Assembly: GCF_900116645.1 (NCBI RefSeq)
Contig: NZ_FPBO01000043.1
Location: forward strand, 1-64,000
DNA length: 64,000 nt
Reading direction: 5' to 3'
From: Pseudoduganella namucuonensis
Lineage (GTDB): Bacteria; Pseudomonadota; Gammaproteobacteria; Burkholderiales; Burkholderiaceae_D
Shown piece by piece: positions 63,446 to 64,000 of this stretch. How positions within the stretch are numbered: position 1 is the stretch's first letter; the number at the start of each line of letters is the position of its first letter. A program made the translations under genes and the position numbers. Below the pieces are notes generated by a model. That model made no database searches. It was not told where the DNA came from and saw nothing but the letters and a program-made list of their open reading frames with translations.

Positions 63446-63474
63446 TACGCGTTCGTTCCAGCACGCGTTCGTCC
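63435..63474. repeat. Three ACGCGTTC copies at the porin 3' end
   Basis: ACGCGTTC occurs at 63435, 63447 and 63463, the first overlapping the porin stop. Small direct repeats between convergent genes. No clear terminator is visible. Confidence 0.5.
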
Positions 63475-63484
63475 TGGGCGCGTA

Positions 63485-64000
63485 CTAATCGGCCGCGGCC
63501 GCGCTGGCGCGGTCCGCTTCCGGCGGCAGGGGCAGCACCACGTCGATGCGCGTGCCGCCCCTGTCGTCGGTGTCCCCCAGCACCATTTCCCCCTGCAGCG
63601 CGCGCACCCGCTCGCGCATGCCGATCAAGCCCAGCGAGTGCGGCTTGGCCAGGTCGGGTTCGCTGATGCCGATGCCGTCGTCGGCGATGCCGATGCGCAG
63701 CGTCTGGCCATGCCGCCGCACCGACAGCCACACGTGCTCGGCCTGGGCGTGGCGCGCGATATTGGTCAGCGATTCCTGCACGATGCGGAACACGGCGGTG
63801 CTGTAGCGGTCGTCCAGCGCCAGTTCGGATTCGGCCGCGTTCAGTTCGCATTCGATCGAGTAGCGTTGCTCGAAGTCCTCGCGCAAGGTCTGCAGCGCGA
63901 AGTACAGGCTGCCGTCGTCCAGCGCGCGCGGACGCATGTTGCTGGCGATGCGGCGCAGCGAGGTGATGGCCGACAGCAGCAACTCGTTCATGCTGTGGAT
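63485..64000 (-). CDS. Sensor histidine kinase (NarX/HPK7-type), C-terminal part
   Basis: The 5' end lies beyond the window (frame open through base 64000). About 171 C-terminal residues: the second dimerisation helix of HisKA_3 (LRRIASNMRPRALDDGSLYFALQTL), then HATPase_c with N box FRIVQESLTNIARHAQA, G1 IADDGIGI and G2 HSLGLIGMRERV, ending in an Ala-rich tail. The phospho-accepting His is outside the window. Partner usually a NarL-type regulator, not seen here. Confidence 0.9.
   Translation of the reverse strand: MHSMNELLLSAITSLRRIASNMRPRALDDGSLYFALQTLREDFEQRYSIECELNAAESELALDDRYSTAVFRIVQESLTNIARHAQAEHVWLSVRRHGQTLRIGIADDGIGISEPDLAKPHSLGLIGMRERVRALQGEMVLGDTDDRGGTRIDVVLPLPPEADRASAAAAD

Overview
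The window reads as chromosomal DNA from a GC-rich Gram-negative betaproteobacterium, most likely Oxalobacteraceae (Massilia/Duganella/Janthinobacterium-like). The placement is an inference from gene content: several PEP-CTERM proteins with an EpsA-type regulator, the acnD/prpF form of the methylcitrate cycle, a cysI-DUF934-cysH-cysD-cysN-cobA cluster beside cysB, the cspA/clpS/clpA block next to icd, and an OmpC-type porin. I see no rRNA, tRNA, CRISPR array, prophage or complete insertion sequence.

Layout. 1-7.3 kb: the tail of an exopolysaccharide/exosortase-type locus, with the manC 3' end, a TIGR03790 protein, a secreted ExeM-like nuclease, a PEP-CTERM protein, a response regulator with Glu at the phosphorylation site, and an EpsA-like LuxR regulator. 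7.3-8.1 kb: a small lipoprotein gene whose last 71 bp are duplicated around a palindromic element. 8.1-12.05 kb (minus): a PEP-CTERM protein and a large S8 protease in one operon. 12.4-22.2 kb: a tightly overlapping operon for a secretion/pilus-like machine that mixes type II secretion parts (GspG, GspF, GspE) with PilM/N/O/P-like parts, a lipoprotein secretin and three further pseudopilins. It is the best candidate for an under-described system here. 22.4 kb: another PEP-CTERM protein.

23-34.6 kb is mainly housekeeping: murJ, rpsT, an HD-GYP protein, rluE, icd, an orphan MqsA-type zinc finger, cspA, clpS-clpA and a patatin-like lipase with membrane segments. 34.6-43.1 kb: an alpha/beta hydrolase, then the propionate locus with prpR divergent from prpB-prpC-acnD-prpF behind a textbook sigma54 promoter. 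43.3-46.6 kb: a multi-PAS GGDEF/EAL protein whose start lies just downstream of an intrinsic terminator. 46.6-55 kb: xth, a three-gene operon including creA, pepA, lptF-lptG-sirB, a helical protein of unknown function, and a remnant of an M13 metallopeptidase. 54.3-61.6 kb: assimilatory sulfate reduction (cobA, cysN, cysD, cysH, DUF934, cysI) divergent from cysB. 61.6-64 kb: a methyltransferase, a porin and the 3' part of a sensor histidine kinase.

How the parts fit: sulfate activation (CysDN), APS reduction (CysH), sulfite reduction (CysI) and siroheme supply (CobA, with SirB nearby) form one pathway under CysB. PrpB/C/AcnD/F carry out the methylcitrate cycle under PrpR. The secreted nuclease, S8 protease and PEP-CTERM proteins sit around a secretion-type operon and EPS regulators, suggesting an extracellular-matrix/exoprotein region; the functional link is inference. 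Four intergenic palindromes at gene ends share GGGG(T/C)C cores and look like REP-type elements.
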